This document shows positions 27,281 to 36,002 of a stretch of DNA of 64,000 bases, one piece after another (the first letter of the stretch is position 1; each line of letters begins with the position of its first letter). The notes below the pieces were generated by a model. The model had not been told where the DNA came from, made no database searches, and saw only the letters and a list, made by a program, of their open reading frames with translations. Both the position numbers and the translations under genes were made by a program. This DNA comes from Parabacteroides goldsteinii DSM 19448 = WAL 12034. GTDB lineage: Bacteria > Bacteroidota > Bacteroidia > Bacteroidales > Tannerellaceae. The stretch lies in contig NZ_KQ033915.1 in NCBI RefSeq assembly GCF_000969835.1, forward strand, positions 48,513 through 112,512, written 5' to 3'.

Positions 27281-28396
27281 TTATTTCTTGGAAGCCCAAA
27301 CCAATCCGTCCTGCCGGATATGCCATACATTACCGTCTGTTCCGGGCAATGTGATTTCATACATGGAAGGCGTATTGAACAGTTTGATCTGTTTGGCCTG
27401 TTCTGCCGGGCATAATTCTTCCGGTTTGAGGGCGGCTACAGATGGTGCATATTCGCCGAAGGTAGCAGCATATTCGTTCTGACGGTAATACAGGTTACGC
27501 AGAAGCCATTTAACTTCATCATTCGGGTCTGTTACGAATGGTGTTTCGCCGGTTCCGGCCACTTTATCGGATATCTGTACGAATCCCCAGTATTCCGGCA
27601 TATGAATATTGATTACCCCTGTCGGAGCCCATACCCAGTTGTATTCACGAATCTTATCTTCGCCTTTGATAGGGACTTTTACGTATTTTCCGTCCTGTAT
27701 ATCCGTTGTCCATTCCACACGTGAGAAGTTCGTACGGATATGTTCGCCGGGTACAGGTTTTTCTTTTCCTCTCGCCACCTGATAGATGGAAGACCAGGGA
27801 ATGAAAACTTCCACGCTCCATGATTTGTCTGTATCTTTCGGGTTGTTCAAAGTCCCGTCTACATGAACGGCCGATTTCATACCGGCAAACTCCCAGTTGT
27901 TCAGGACTTGCGGATTATCCCGGTAAGGTTTGCTCAGATACAGATCCCATTCCGTACCCAGTGAGTTTACTTCATATTCCAGATAGTTATGCGTATCGTT
28001 TGTCGGATTGAGGAATATTTCAAAATCGTTATCCTGGTAGATTACGGCATCGTGTTCCGTGATGGTGCCCCATACATGTGGTTCTTCCATCAGAACGGCG
28101 AAGTACATACCGTTATCATCATAAGTCATTTTTGCCCGTGTTTGCAGAAGTGGTTTAGGACGTTTGTCTCCTCCGATATCGACAAAGTCGGTAGTCCAGG
28201 GAATTGCATCCCATTCTTCGGGAGAGAGTTTGCCGTCTATCTTGATCGGAGCCGGAGCTTTGTAACATACATACGTCGGAGGATTGTAAGCAGCCTGCGG
28301 CGTGTAAGTGATCTCTTTCCCTTTCTCCTGTGGCGCTTCTGCACAAGAAAGGAGTAACAATGCTGCGATTGGCGCAGTTAAAACTGTTTTCTTCAT
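27281..28396 (-). CDS. CBM9-like carbohydrate-binding lipoprotein
   Basis: A 371-residue lipoprotein (lipobox LLLSC, Cys18) with a central domain beginning APIKIDGKLSPEEWDAIPWT, the recognisable start of CBM9/DOMON-like sandwich domains, followed by MYFAVLMEEPHVW and NDFEIFLNP. The family is often annotated as carbohydrate-binding family 9-like. Ligand unknown. It is the last gene of a four-gene minus-strand operon, 21 bp after the serine hydrolase, and its stop lies next to the large palindromic element. Confidence 0.88.
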   Translation of the reverse strand: MKKTVLTAPIAALLLLSCAEAPQEKGKEITYTPQAAYNPPTYVCYKAPAPIKIDGKLSPEEWDAIPWTTDFVDIGGDKRPKPLLQTRAKMTYDDNGMYFAVLMEEPHVWGTITEHDAVIYQDNDFEIFLNPTNDTHNYLEYEVNSLGTEWDLYLSKPYRDNPQVLNNWEFAGMKSAVHVDGTLNNPKDTDKSWSVEVFIPWSSIYQVARGKEKPVPGEHIRTNFSRVEWTTDIQDGKYVKVPIKGEDKIREYNWVWAPTGVINIHMPEYWGFVQISDKVAGTGETPFVTDPNDEVKWLLRNLYYRQNEYAATFGEYAPSVAALKPEELCPAEQAKQIKLFNTPSMYEITLPGTDGNVWHIRQDGLVWASKK

Positions 28397-28417
28397 TTGT
28401 TGTTTAATTTAGTATGT

Positions 28418-29590
28418 TTATTCTGATTTATTCTGATTTTCAGTTGATTCCTGTATCATTTCCACCGCTGCTCCCAACCATGTATTGATATCATCCGGAT
28501 AATGTTGGGCGGAACGTGTATCACTGCGTTTATGCCCCAGGCGTACGACGACGGCATTCAGTTCCGGAATGGCAAAAACATATTGGCCGAGAATTCCCCG
28601 CATATAAGGAATTTCCATGCCTTTATAGGTAAGATGCCAGAACTGGAAACCGTAACAGTGGTTTGTCTCATTATACTCTTTGAAGGTCAGGCTGGTGTCG
28701 GGTGTTGTCGCTTCCGTTATATAGGATTCGGAAACCAGTTGCCTGCCGTTCCAGCTGCCTTTGTTTAAGATTAGTTGTCCGAAACGGGCGAAGTCGCGGG
28801 CATTACTGTTGAAACAGCAATATGCTTTTTCGATACCCTCTTTTTTATCCAGGCTCCAGAGCGCATCTTCTTCCGCATTCATTGGAGTCCATAATTTTCT
28901 TGAAACGTACGAACTGATGTTCTCTCCGGTCGCTTTTTCTACAATGAGGGAAAGTAGTTGTGTCACCCCGCTCTGGTAGATAAAGTTAACGCCCGGCTCT
29001 TCCGTTTCTTTCATGCCTAAAGCGATCTTTTCCAGGTCATCCCCGTAATACAATTTCGTGGTAGGCGAGAAAGGGGAGGAGTAGGCTTCGTCGAAATCCA
29101 CACCGGCACTCATTGTCAGCAGATGACGGAGGGTCAGCACTTTTCCATTGTATCCCTGAAATTCCGGATAGAAATCGCTGACCGGTTGATCTACGTTTTT
29201 GATGAATCCGTCGTCAATAGCACATCCTATAGCTAGCGAAACAATGCTTTTGGCCATGGAAAACGAGTTACTGTGCGATTTAGGGGAATAATCTTCCCAG
29301 TATTGTTCGAAAAGTAAAGAACTGTCTTTGATAATGACAAAAGCGACCGTTCCCAGTTCATCAAATACCGGCAGGTATTTTTCGGGGATGGAGAGTTTGT
29401 TGTAGTCCTCAGACTGTATCCATGCTTGTGGAGCTCCTGCTTCTATGGTCCGGTTTTCAAAGATCGGATACTGGTTGATCTTCGGGAGCAGATGAATCAG
29501 CGCACGACGCAGATAATAATTGGAGGGCAATACCAGATAGCCTCCGATACAACATAGAGCCAGCAGTATTGCCCAACCTGTTTTTTTCAT
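28418..29590 (-). CDS. Serine hydrolase of the beta-lactamase/class C fold
   Basis: A 390-residue membrane-anchored or exported protein (hydrophobic N terminus MKKTGWAILLALCCIGGYLVL). The SxxK motif is SMAK (Ser111, Lys114), and the second motif is Tyr205 in IYQSG. The third motif appears as GILGQY rather than KTG, as in esterase or 6-aminohexanoate-dimer-hydrolase-like members, so a true beta-lactamase is unlikely. Its ATG directly abuts the stop codon of the carbonic anhydrase gene, implying translational coupling. Confidence 0.9.
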   Translation of the reverse strand: MKKTGWAILLALCCIGGYLVLPSNYYLRRALIHLLPKINQYPIFENRTIEAGAPQAWIQSEDYNKLSIPEKYLPVFDELGTVAFVIIKDSSLLFEQYWEDYSPKSHSNSFSMAKSIVSLAIGCAIDDGFIKNVDQPVSDFYPEFQGYNGKVLTLRHLLTMSAGVDFDEAYSSPFSPTTKLYYGDDLEKIALGMKETEEPGVNFIYQSGVTQLLSLIVEKATGENISSYVSRKLWTPMNAEEDALWSLDKKEGIEKAYCCFNSNARDFARFGQLILNKGSWNGRQLVSESYITEATTPDTSLTFKEYNETNHCYGFQFWHLTYKGMEIPYMRGILGQYVFAIPELNAVVVRLGHKRSDTRSAQHYPDDINTWLGAAVEMIQESTENQNKSE

Positions 29591-30115
29591 TTATTCCGAA
29601 TCTTCTTTATACCAGCTTGAATACATGTGGTAGTTTTTAGCAATCTTCTGATTTATCTCTTTCGCCTGTTCCGGGTCTACTTTCTTTACGAACTTAGCCG
29701 GTACGCCGGCATAGATACTGCCCGGTTCGACAATCGTCTTGCTCAGTACGACTGAACCGGCAGCTACGATCGCTCCTTCACCGATCACGGCATGATCGAG
29801 GACAACCGATCCCATTCCGATCAGGGCACCGTTGCATATCTTAGCCCCGTGTATGGTAACGTTGTGTCCCACCGAAACGTCATCGCCAATCTCTATGGTT
29901 GACTTTTCATATAATGTATGTAGTACGGAACCATCCTGTATGTTGACACCGTTTCCGATACGGATCGAGTTTACGTCACCGCGGAGGACAGTCCCGAACC
30001 AGATGCTGCAACCGTCTCCAATTTCGACATCGCCGATAATTGCGGCGTTGTCTGCTAAAAATGTGTCTTTACCGATCTTCGGGGTAAAACCTCTTACTGA
30101 TTTTATTATTGCCAT
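29591..30115 (-). CDS. Gamma-class carbonic anhydrase family protein
   Basis: A 174-residue left-handed beta-helix built from hexapeptide repeats (IGDVEIGDGCSIWFGTVLRG and so on). The three metal-binding histidines of the gamma class are at plausible positions: His66 (VLHTLYE), His84 and His89 (GHNVTIHG). This resembles the YrdA/PaaY group, in which activity is proven for only a few members, so hydration of CO2 is likely but not certain. It lies between aminopeptidase P and the serine hydrolase in one operon. Confidence 0.92.
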   Translation of the reverse strand: MAIIKSVRGFTPKIGKDTFLADNAAIIGDVEIGDGCSIWFGTVLRGDVNSIRIGNGVNIQDGSVLHTLYEKSTIEIGDDVSVGHNVTIHGAKICNGALIGMGSVVLDHAVIGEGAIVAAGSVVLSKTIVEPGSIYAGVPAKFVKKVDPEQAKEINQKIAKNYHMYSSWYKEDSE

Positions 30116-30135
30116 GTTTATATAATTGTAATTCT

Positions 30136-31923
30136 TCAGATTTCTGCTGTTTTCTCTTTTAACCAGGCTTTTTCATCTTCATTCAGATGAGGGCTTAACA
30201 AGTCGTATACCATTTGGTGGTATTTGTTGATCCATGCGTGTTCTCTCACTGACAACATGGGGACAACGATCAGTTTGGTGTCGATGTAGCATAAAGTCAG
30301 TGTGTCGAATCCGTAAAATTTGCCATATTCCGTTTCACTGTCTTCGCGGACCAGAACCATATTCTCTGTCCGGATGCCGTATTCGCTTGTCCGGTACATG
30401 GCAGGTTCATCACTGATTACCATGCCGGGTTTCAGCGGGACGGGGTTTGCTTCCATACGGATACTCTGCGGGCCTTCGTGTACATTCAGGCAATGACCGA
30501 TTCCGTGTCCCGTTCCGTGCAGGTAATTAATACCGGCGTCCCACAATGCTTTTCGGGCCAGGATATCCAACTGAACGCCCTTTGCTCCGGCCGGGAATTT
30601 GCATTTGGCAATCCCGATCGTGCCTTTCAGCACACGGGTAAAATCTTTTTTCATCTGTTCGGTCGGTTCACCCAGGGCTATTGTACGGGTGATGTCGGTC
30701 GTTCCGTCCAGATACTGGGCACCGGAGTCCATCAGAAGCATACTGTCTGCTTTTATTTCCACATCGGTCTCGGGCGTGGCGGCATAATGCACGATGGCTC
30801 CGTGGGCGGCGTATCCGCAGATGGTCTCAAAACTATCCATGATGTATTGCGGCTGTTCTGCACGTAAAGCCGTCAGCATGGCTGATGCGCTAAGTTCTGT
30901 TACTTTTTCTCCTGCTGCTAATTTCTTTTCCAGCCAGATGTAGAAACGGGTCAGGGCAATACCGTCTTTTATCACAGCATTGCGGAATCCTTTTATTTCT
31001 GTTTCGTTCTTGATACTTTTCAGGTGGTTGGCGGGAGTGATGCCTTCGATGATCGTGCAACCTTTGGGAAGGGCGTTGTACAATGATATATTTGTTTTTG
31101 CCGGGTCGATGAATACGCGGCTGTTTTCCGGAAGCCGGGACAGGTATTTCTGTATCATCGTGTAGTCGGCCAGTATAACCCCCTCTTTTTTCAGGTTTTC
31201 AGCAGACTCTGCCGTTATCTTTTTAGGGTCGATAAAAAGCACACTTTCGTCTTCCGAGACAAACGCATAACTGATTACCACCGGATTGTAAGCGACGTCT
31301 GTTCCGCGTATATTAAATGTCCAGGCCACTTCGTCGAGAGCAGCGAGGATCAGGCTGTCGGCTCCTTCCTTGCGAAGCCTGTTATTTAATTCATCCAGCT
31401 TTTCGCGGACGGATTTTCCACTTAACTCGACAGGCATTTCAAACAGCGGATTACCAGGGATGGCAGGCCGGTCTTTCCAGACCAGATCGATCAGATCGCA
31501 GGATGTTTCCAGTTTGATCTCTTTCCGGCGCAGGGCCTTTTCAAGTATTGCCGTTTCAGCTACGCTGTATGTCTGTCCGTCGGTTCCGACGGTTTGTCCG
31601 CTTTCCAGTTCATGAAGCAGAAACTCCTGGATTGTCGGAGTTTCCGGCAAAGCCATTTTATATAGTTCGATACCTGAACCTTCGAGTTGGATACCGGCCT
31701 GCAGGAAATACCGAGAGTCTGTCCATAACCCGGCTTTATCGGCTGTTACGACCACTGTTCCGGCAGAACCGTCAAAACCGGATATCCATTCGCGTGATTT
31801 CCAACGGTCGGCAGGGTATTCGCTCAGATGCGGGTCTGAACTGGGGATGATGTAAGCATCTATATTCTTTTCTTTCATTGCCTCTCTAAGCGCGGCAATA
31901 CGTTCCGGAATGTTTGTTTTCAT
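30136..31923 (-). CDS. Xaa-Pro aminopeptidase (M24B, aminopeptidase P)
   Basis: Removes the N-terminal residue before proline. The 595-residue length corresponds to the long, eukaryote-like APP1 form with two N-terminal creatinase-like domains and a C-terminal pita-bread domain. The five metal ligands are visible: Asp in LLMDSGAQY (about 394), Asp in TTDITRT (about 407), His in HGTGHGIGH (about 475), Glu in SDEPAMY (about 503) and Glu in RTENMVLV (about 517). No signal peptide is visible. First gene of a four-gene operon. Confidence 0.96.
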   Translation of the reverse strand: MKTNIPERIAALREAMKEKNIDAYIIPSSDPHLSEYPADRWKSREWISGFDGSAGTVVVTADKAGLWTDSRYFLQAGIQLEGSGIELYKMALPETPTIQEFLLHELESGQTVGTDGQTYSVAETAILEKALRRKEIKLETSCDLIDLVWKDRPAIPGNPLFEMPVELSGKSVREKLDELNNRLRKEGADSLILAALDEVAWTFNIRGTDVAYNPVVISYAFVSEDESVLFIDPKKITAESAENLKKEGVILADYTMIQKYLSRLPENSRVFIDPAKTNISLYNALPKGCTIIEGITPANHLKSIKNETEIKGFRNAVIKDGIALTRFYIWLEKKLAAGEKVTELSASAMLTALRAEQPQYIMDSFETICGYAAHGAIVHYAATPETDVEIKADSMLLMDSGAQYLDGTTDITRTIALGEPTEQMKKDFTRVLKGTIGIAKCKFPAGAKGVQLDILARKALWDAGINYLHGTGHGIGHCLNVHEGPQSIRMEANPVPLKPGMVISDEPAMYRTSEYGIRTENMVLVREDSETEYGKFYGFDTLTLCYIDTKLIVVPMLSVREHAWINKYHQMVYDLLSPHLNEDEKAWLKEKTAEI

Positions 31924-31954
31924 CGCATTATTGTTTAGTCAACGTTACTATTCG

Positions 31955-31962
31955 CAAAGTTA
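31955..31962 (-). promoter_or_regulatory. Candidate -7 box of the aminopeptidase P operon
   Basis: TAACTTTG on the minus strand fits TAnnTTTG, 31 bp before the ATG. The -33 region is a weak TTTTC. Confidence 0.45.
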
Positions 31963-32068
31963 AGAAAATATCGGGAAAACCATTTTCTTCACCTGGAAAA
32001 TACCGGAACATTGTGATCCTCTTTAAATATCATCGTTATGTCTGTCTGAATTTTTGCCGATGAAATTG

Positions 32069-32156
32069 TTTGCCGATAATTATGGGCAAACTTGTCGACA
32101 ATTGTAGGTAATCTTATCGATAATTATGCGCAAGCTTGCCGATAGTTATCAACAAA
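32069..32156. repeat. 22-bp tandem repeat, four copies
   Basis: Four adjacent 22-bp units at 32069, 32091, 32113 and 32135 with consensus CTTGCCGATAATTATGCGCAAA, plus a partial unit (TTTTTGCCGATGAAATTG) before them. Each unit carries an imperfect dyad (GATAATTATC-like core, TTGCC/GGCAA arms). The array lies between the divergent aminopeptidase P operon and the lipoprotein pair. Apart from a promoter near 32345, I see nothing else in the 31,963-32,400 gap. Confidence 0.85.
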
Positions 32157-32344
32157 CAAAAATGTAACGGAAAAAAATTGAAACGATAAGAAGGATTGTG
32201 TCTGTGGTAAGTATAATTTAGACATATGAAGTAGGGGTTTTTTATTGATGGAATGTCTTAAATATACCAGGATGTCATTAAAACAGGCAACTTCGGTAAG
32301 CTAATACGGAAAAGTGCGGGTCGCATTCGTTTAAAGCTGGAAAC

Positions 32345-32377
32345 GTTGAAGATTTTAAATAAAAAAGAATATATTTG
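32345..32377 (+). promoter_or_regulatory. Promoter of the lipoprotein pair
   Basis: GTTG (32345-32348), 21-nt spacer, TATATTTG (32370-32377). Transcription would start near 32384, which excludes an ATG at 32346 and supports the start at 32403. Confidence 0.65.
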
Positions 32378-32402
32378 TTGGACTTTACTTAATCGGATGA
32401 TC

Positions 32403-33257
32403 ATGAAAAGAATGTTGTTTGTTTTGAGTGTAGTGGCTCTGCTTTGCATGAGTTCATGTTCTTCTTACTATTATTCAGTATTGGAGTCGAATGATGCAGT
32501 CGGAGAGAAAAATGACGATAAAGATTTTGTCATAGAAAATGACAGTGTGTGCATATCTTACTGTTTTTATGGTGAAGATGCGCCTATATCTATCACGGTA
32601 TATAATAAGATGGATGAGCCTCTGTTTGTTGACTGGCAACGTTCTGCATTGATCATTGACGACGTTGCAACCAGCTATTACCAGGAGAATGCCCCGATAC
32701 AGGGACAAACCGAATCTTCTTCATATGGTGACAGTTTCAGTTGGAGCAGAAGATATAGTTCGACAGACGCTTATTCTAGCGGCTCATTTGCCGGTCAGAT
32801 AGCTTTGCCTAAAGGTGTCAGTTTTATTCCTCCCAGGTCAAAGGTGGAATCTACTCCTTTGAGACTTACGAATTTTCCGTTCGACCGTATACCCAAAGGG
32901 GCATATACGACACAGAAATTTGCCAAGTCCAATTCAGATGTGGTAAATGTGAAAGTGAAGAAGTTTACGGAGGATGATAGTCCTTTGTCTTTCAGGAGTT
33001 ATCTGAGTTTATATACGGCTAATCCGGAGAACGGAGGGAAAAACTATTCTTCTTATGAAAGTAGTTTCTATGTTGCACAGCTGATCAAGACGGGGAATGT
33101 GCCGCCAGCTTCTTTTGATGCCGGGAAAAAGCAGGCCGGAGACTTTTTCTATGTGCATAAGGTAAAAGGCGCTGATGCCGGAATTATCGTAGGTGCCGTA
33201 GCCATTGGTGCTGCCGGTATTGTAATAGAGTCGACGCTGACACCTGATCACTATTGA
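32403..33257 (+). CDS. Lipoprotein of unknown function, paralogue 1
   Basis: I do not recognise a named family. The start at 32403 (MKRMLFVLSVVALLCMSSCSS) gives a lipoprotein signal with lipidated Cys in MSSC; ATG 32397 is also possible. The mature part begins SSYYYSVLESND, then has a conserved core KMDEPLFVDWQRSALIIDD, a Ser/Tyr-rich stretch (SSYGDSFSWSRRYSSTDAYSSG) and LPKGVSFIPP. A hydrophobic tail, IIVGAVAIGAAGIVI, near the C terminus may be a membrane or glycine-zipper helix. The next gene encodes a clear paralogue, 39 bp downstream, implying tandem duplication. Confidence 0.85.
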   Translation: MKRMLFVLSVVALLCMSSCSSYYYSVLESNDAVGEKNDDKDFVIENDSVCISYCFYGEDAPISITVYNKMDEPLFVDWQRSALIIDDVATSYYQENAPIQGQTESSSYGDSFSWSRRYSSTDAYSSGSFAGQIALPKGVSFIPPRSKVESTPLRLTNFPFDRIPKGAYTTQKFAKSNSDVVNVKVKKFTEDDSPLSFRSYLSLYTANPENGGKNYSSYESSFYVAQLIKTGNVPPASFDAGKKQAGDFFYVHKVKGADAGIIVGAVAIGAAGIVIESTLTPDHY

Positions 33258-33296
33258 TAGCGGTAGGAAATGAGGATAATATAAAAATGGAAGGTT

Positions 33297-34175
33297 ATGA
33301 AGAAGTGGATGTTTTTGGTTTGTTTGTCAGGGATGTTGTTGAGTCTGAGTAGTTGTTCTTCTTATTACTATTCGACGCTTGCTTCTAATGATCGGTCGGG
33401 TCGTTATGATGTCAATAAAGATTTTGTGATCGATAATGATAGTGTGTGTATCATCTATAACTTTCATGGAGAGGATGGTCCGGTATTGGTGACGGTTCAA
33501 AACAAAATGGATGAACCTCTGTTTGTGGACTGGCAGCGTTCGGCTTTGATTGTTAACGGTAAGGCAACCAGCTATTATAAAGATGCCATTCCTGTCGAAG
33601 GGGTCACGGAGTCTTCTTCGTACGGAAGTTCGTATAACTGGGACCGGCAATATGGTTCGGTGAGTAGCCGTTCGCGTGGCAGTTTCTCCGGAGAGATACA
33701 GCTTCCGAAAGGAGTGGAGTTTATACCTCCTTGTGCTCAGATAGAATCCTCCAATCTTACATTAGATAAATTAGTATTTGATATAGTATCACGTGAAGAT
33801 TTGACCGATCAGCCGTTTGAAAAGGCAAACGGTGGCCGGACAAACTTGAAGATGAAGACTTTCAGTGAGAGAAACAGTCCTTTACGTTTCAGAAGTTATC
33901 TGGCGCTTTTTACCGGGGGAGAAAACGGAGTGGAACGTCATTATTCTTATTATGAAACGTCTTTTTATTTGTCGGAGTTGATAAAAGCCGGAAATGTGGC
34001 CCCTTCCAGCTTTCAGGCCTGGAGAAATGAAGAAGGAAACTTTTTTTATAACTGCGATTATCGGAGCAGACGTACCGGATTGATTTGGGGATCTGTTGCT
34101 CTTGGTGTTGCCGGGCTTACTACTGTTATATTACTGGCAACGAAAACTCCTTCGCTTGATATGCCTCATTTTTAA
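33297..34175 (+). CDS. Lipoprotein of unknown function, paralogue 2
   Basis: A 292-residue paralogue of the preceding protein, alike along its whole length: SSCSSYYYSTLASND at the lipidation site, DKDFVI/NKDFVID, KMDEPLFVDWQRSALIVNG, TESSSYGSSYNW and LPKGVEFIPP. The C terminus again has a hydrophobic segment (LIWGSVALGVAGLTTVILLA). The conserved core suggests a shared fold; the Ser/Tyr-rich linker and the tail vary most. Its stop codon is followed directly by the mtnA ATG with no gap, so mtnA is probably translated from the same mRNA. Confidence 0.85.
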   Translation: MKKWMFLVCLSGMLLSLSSCSSYYYSTLASNDRSGRYDVNKDFVIDNDSVCIIYNFHGEDGPVLVTVQNKMDEPLFVDWQRSALIVNGKATSYYKDAIPVEGVTESSSYGSSYNWDRQYGSVSSRSRGSFSGEIQLPKGVEFIPPCAQIESSNLTLDKLVFDIVSREDLTDQPFEKANGGRTNLKMKTFSERNSPLRFRSYLALFTGGENGVERHYSYYETSFYLSELIKAGNVAPSSFQAWRNEEGNFFYNCDYRSRRTGLIWGSVALGVAGLTTVILLATKTPSLDMPHF

Positions 34176-35228
34176 ATGACAATGAAGAATATTACAGATC
34201 TGAAAACCGTCCGTCTCAGCGACGACCAGAATGCAGTCGTGATTCTGGACCAGACCCGGTTACCGGCTGAAGAATGTTATTTGGAACTTACTTCGGCTGA
34301 GGATATCTGGGATGCAATTTATAAATTGAAAGTACGCGGGGCACCTGCGATCGGTGTTGCTGCGGCCTATGGTATATATGTTTGTAGCAGGCAGATCGAG
34401 GTCGGCTCATTCGATGAATTCTATACGGCGTTTCGTCGGGTTAAAGAATATCTGGCGGGATCGCGGCCTACGGCTGTCAATCTGGTCGCAGCTTTGAACC
34501 GGATGGAAAAGGTCGTATTGGAAAATGCTTCGGAAACAGTACCGGCTTTGGTTGAACTATTACATAAGGAATCACTGGCTATCCGTGAGGAAGATGCGGT
34601 TGCCTGCCGGCGTATCGGGGAACATTGCCTGTCATTGTTGCGTCCGGGGATGGGGATTTTGACCCATTGCAATGCAGGTCATCTGGCCGTATCTGAATAT
34701 GGGACGGCATTGGCTCCGGTTTACCTGGGAGAAGAGAGAGGATATGGTTTTAAAGTTTTTGCCGATGAAACCCGCCCGCTGCTCCAGGGAGCTCGCCTGA
34801 CGGCATACGAGTTGAACAGAGCCGGGGTGGATGTCACGCTTATTTGCGATAATATGGCTTCGTCTGTTATGCAGAAGGGTTGGGTACAGGCGGTCATTGT
34901 CGGTTGTGACAGGATCGCTGCCAATGGCGATATCGCTAATAAGATCGGGACTTCGGGCGTTGCTATACTTGCCCGGCATTATGGCATTCCTTTTTATGTT
35001 TTGGGACCTACTTCTACGATTGATATGCAATGTCCCGATGGTAAATCCATTGTTATTGAAGAGCGGGATCCTGCTGAAGTAACAGAAATGTGGTATATGC
35101 ATCGTATGGCTCCGAAAGATGTAAAAATATTTAACCCGGCTTTTGATGTAACACCTAACGAATTAATTACTGCAATTATTACGGAAAAAGGAATTTTCAA
35201 TCCGGCGAATGGAGGATTTGAGTCATAG
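34176..35228 (+). CDS. mtnA: S-methyl-5-thioribose-1-phosphate isomerase
   Basis: Converts 5-methylthioribose-1-phosphate to methylthioribulose-1-phosphate in methionine salvage. Family signatures RGAPAIGVAAAYG (about 54-66), ILTHCNAGHLA with catalytic Cys165, and GCDRIAANGDIANKIGT with catalytic Asp245 are intact. Length of 350 is normal; the start could be the ATG at 34176 or the one two codons later. It belongs to the eIF2B-alpha-like isomerase superfamily, so a ribose-1,5-bisphosphate isomerase role is a less likely alternative. No other salvage gene lies nearby, and it directly follows two lipoprotein genes, an unusual setting. Confidence 0.93.
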   Translation: MTMKNITDLKTVRLSDDQNAVVILDQTRLPAEECYLELTSAEDIWDAIYKLKVRGAPAIGVAAAYGIYVCSRQIEVGSFDEFYTAFRRVKEYLAGSRPTAVNLVAALNRMEKVVLENASETVPALVELLHKESLAIREEDAVACRRIGEHCLSLLRPGMGILTHCNAGHLAVSEYGTALAPVYLGEERGYGFKVFADETRPLLQGARLTAYELNRAGVDVTLICDNMASSVMQKGWVQAVIVGCDRIAANGDIANKIGTSGVAILARHYGIPFYVLGPTSTIDMQCPDGKSIVIEERDPAEVTEMWYMHRMAPKDVKIFNPAFDVTPNELITAIITEKGIFNPANGGFES

Positions 35229-35255
35229 TGGATAAATCGGTATGACACTAAGTGG

Positions 35256-35308
35256 GATAGCTGCATTTTCAGGGGCTCCAAAAGTCGTTATGCAGTTATC
35301 TACTTGCT
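35256..35308 (+). terminator. Hairpin after mtnA
   Basis: GATAGCTGCAT (35256-35266) pairs with ATGCAGTTATC (35290-35300) with one G-U pair. Only a weak T-rich stretch follows, so termination may be partial. Confidence 0.5.
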
Positions 35309-35541
35309 TTGTATTCAATGTTTTGTGGTGTTTTGTTAAGTGATAGAAATAGAGTAGAAAAAGATATTGATTTTTTCTTGTATCCAAGGAAAAAGATTGT
35401 TTATCTAGAATTAGAAGACATGTAAGCCTGCAATTGAATTTAATAAAAGTAACCTATTTAAATGGTAGCATTTTAATCCGCTCTGTGTAGTCCGGATGAG
35501 GGTATTGTTGATAATTAAGCCTTGAAATTCTTCTTGTTTAT

Positions 35542-35559
35542 AGTTCTGCCAGAACTATG
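35542..35559 (+). repeat. Left inverted repeat of the invertible segment
   Basis: AGTTCTGCCAGAACTATG. The site is itself an odd palindrome (AGTTCTG-C-CAGAACT, extended to ATAG...CTAT on this side), as expected for a recombinase-binding site with two half-sites. It is an exact inverse of the repeat at 35810-35827. Confidence 0.9.
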
Positions 35560-35809
35560 TCCTTCGAATGCAAATGTACGGACTAAATTTATGAAAAACA
35601 AATCAATAAATATAAAAGTTTTCGTTTTGTCTGTTATTGTACGTGTTAAATTTTGTTGCGCGTGTATGTTTGCGTATTGCTAAAGATATTTTGTATCCAA
35701 TTTTGGGAAATTCAGATTAAACCAACCCGCATTTATTAAAAAACACTCTAATATAATAGCTCTTATTATTTGCTTTGGGTGATATTCAGCATGTATAAGG
35801 AATAATTAC
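35560..35809. promoter_or_regulatory. Putative invertible promoter segment, OFF orientation
   Basis: A 250-bp AT-rich, noncoding segment bounded by perfect 18-bp inverted repeats. It holds one near-consensus promoter close to its left end, pointing left. On the plus strand I find no good promoter from here to the ATG at 36003: TATGTTTG (35665-35672) has no -33 box at the right distance. Inverting the segment would place the strong promoter next to the right repeat, reading into the NHL-SusC-SusD operon with a leader of roughly 190 nt. Confidence 0.75.
35571..35602 (-). promoter_or_regulatory. Promoter inside the invertible segment
   Basis: On the minus strand, TTTG (35602-35599), 20-nt spacer, TACATTTG (35578-35571). 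The boxes and spacing are identical to the SusC promoter at 16500-16531. As drawn it transcribes toward the mtnA 3' end, away from any gene on its strand. Confidence 0.75.
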
Positions 35810-35827
35810 CATAGTTCTGGCAGAACT
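35810..35827 (-). repeat. Right inverted repeat of the invertible segment
   Basis: CATAGTTCTGGCAGAACT, the exact reverse complement of the left repeat. The central base of the odd palindrome is G here and C on the left, as inversion symmetry requires. From here to 36002 there is an AT-rich leader region with no other feature that I can see. Confidence 0.9.
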
Positions 35828-36002
35828 CGATTCACCATGTAAAAAATTGAAAAACAGAATAGCCGGATAGAGTTTCTTCAATGTGAATATATTGTTAACC
35901 TATTAAAAAAATGTCTATGAGCGGATAAAGTTGAACCCCGGTTTTTGCAGTACAATGATACTGAAACAGAAAGTTATACCTAAACATCTAAAGTAATCAA
36001 TT

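Noticed and set aside
28418..29590. Beta-lactamase resistance gene
   Set aside because: SxxK is present, but the third motif is GILGQ rather than KTG, which fits esterase or amide-hydrolase relatives better.
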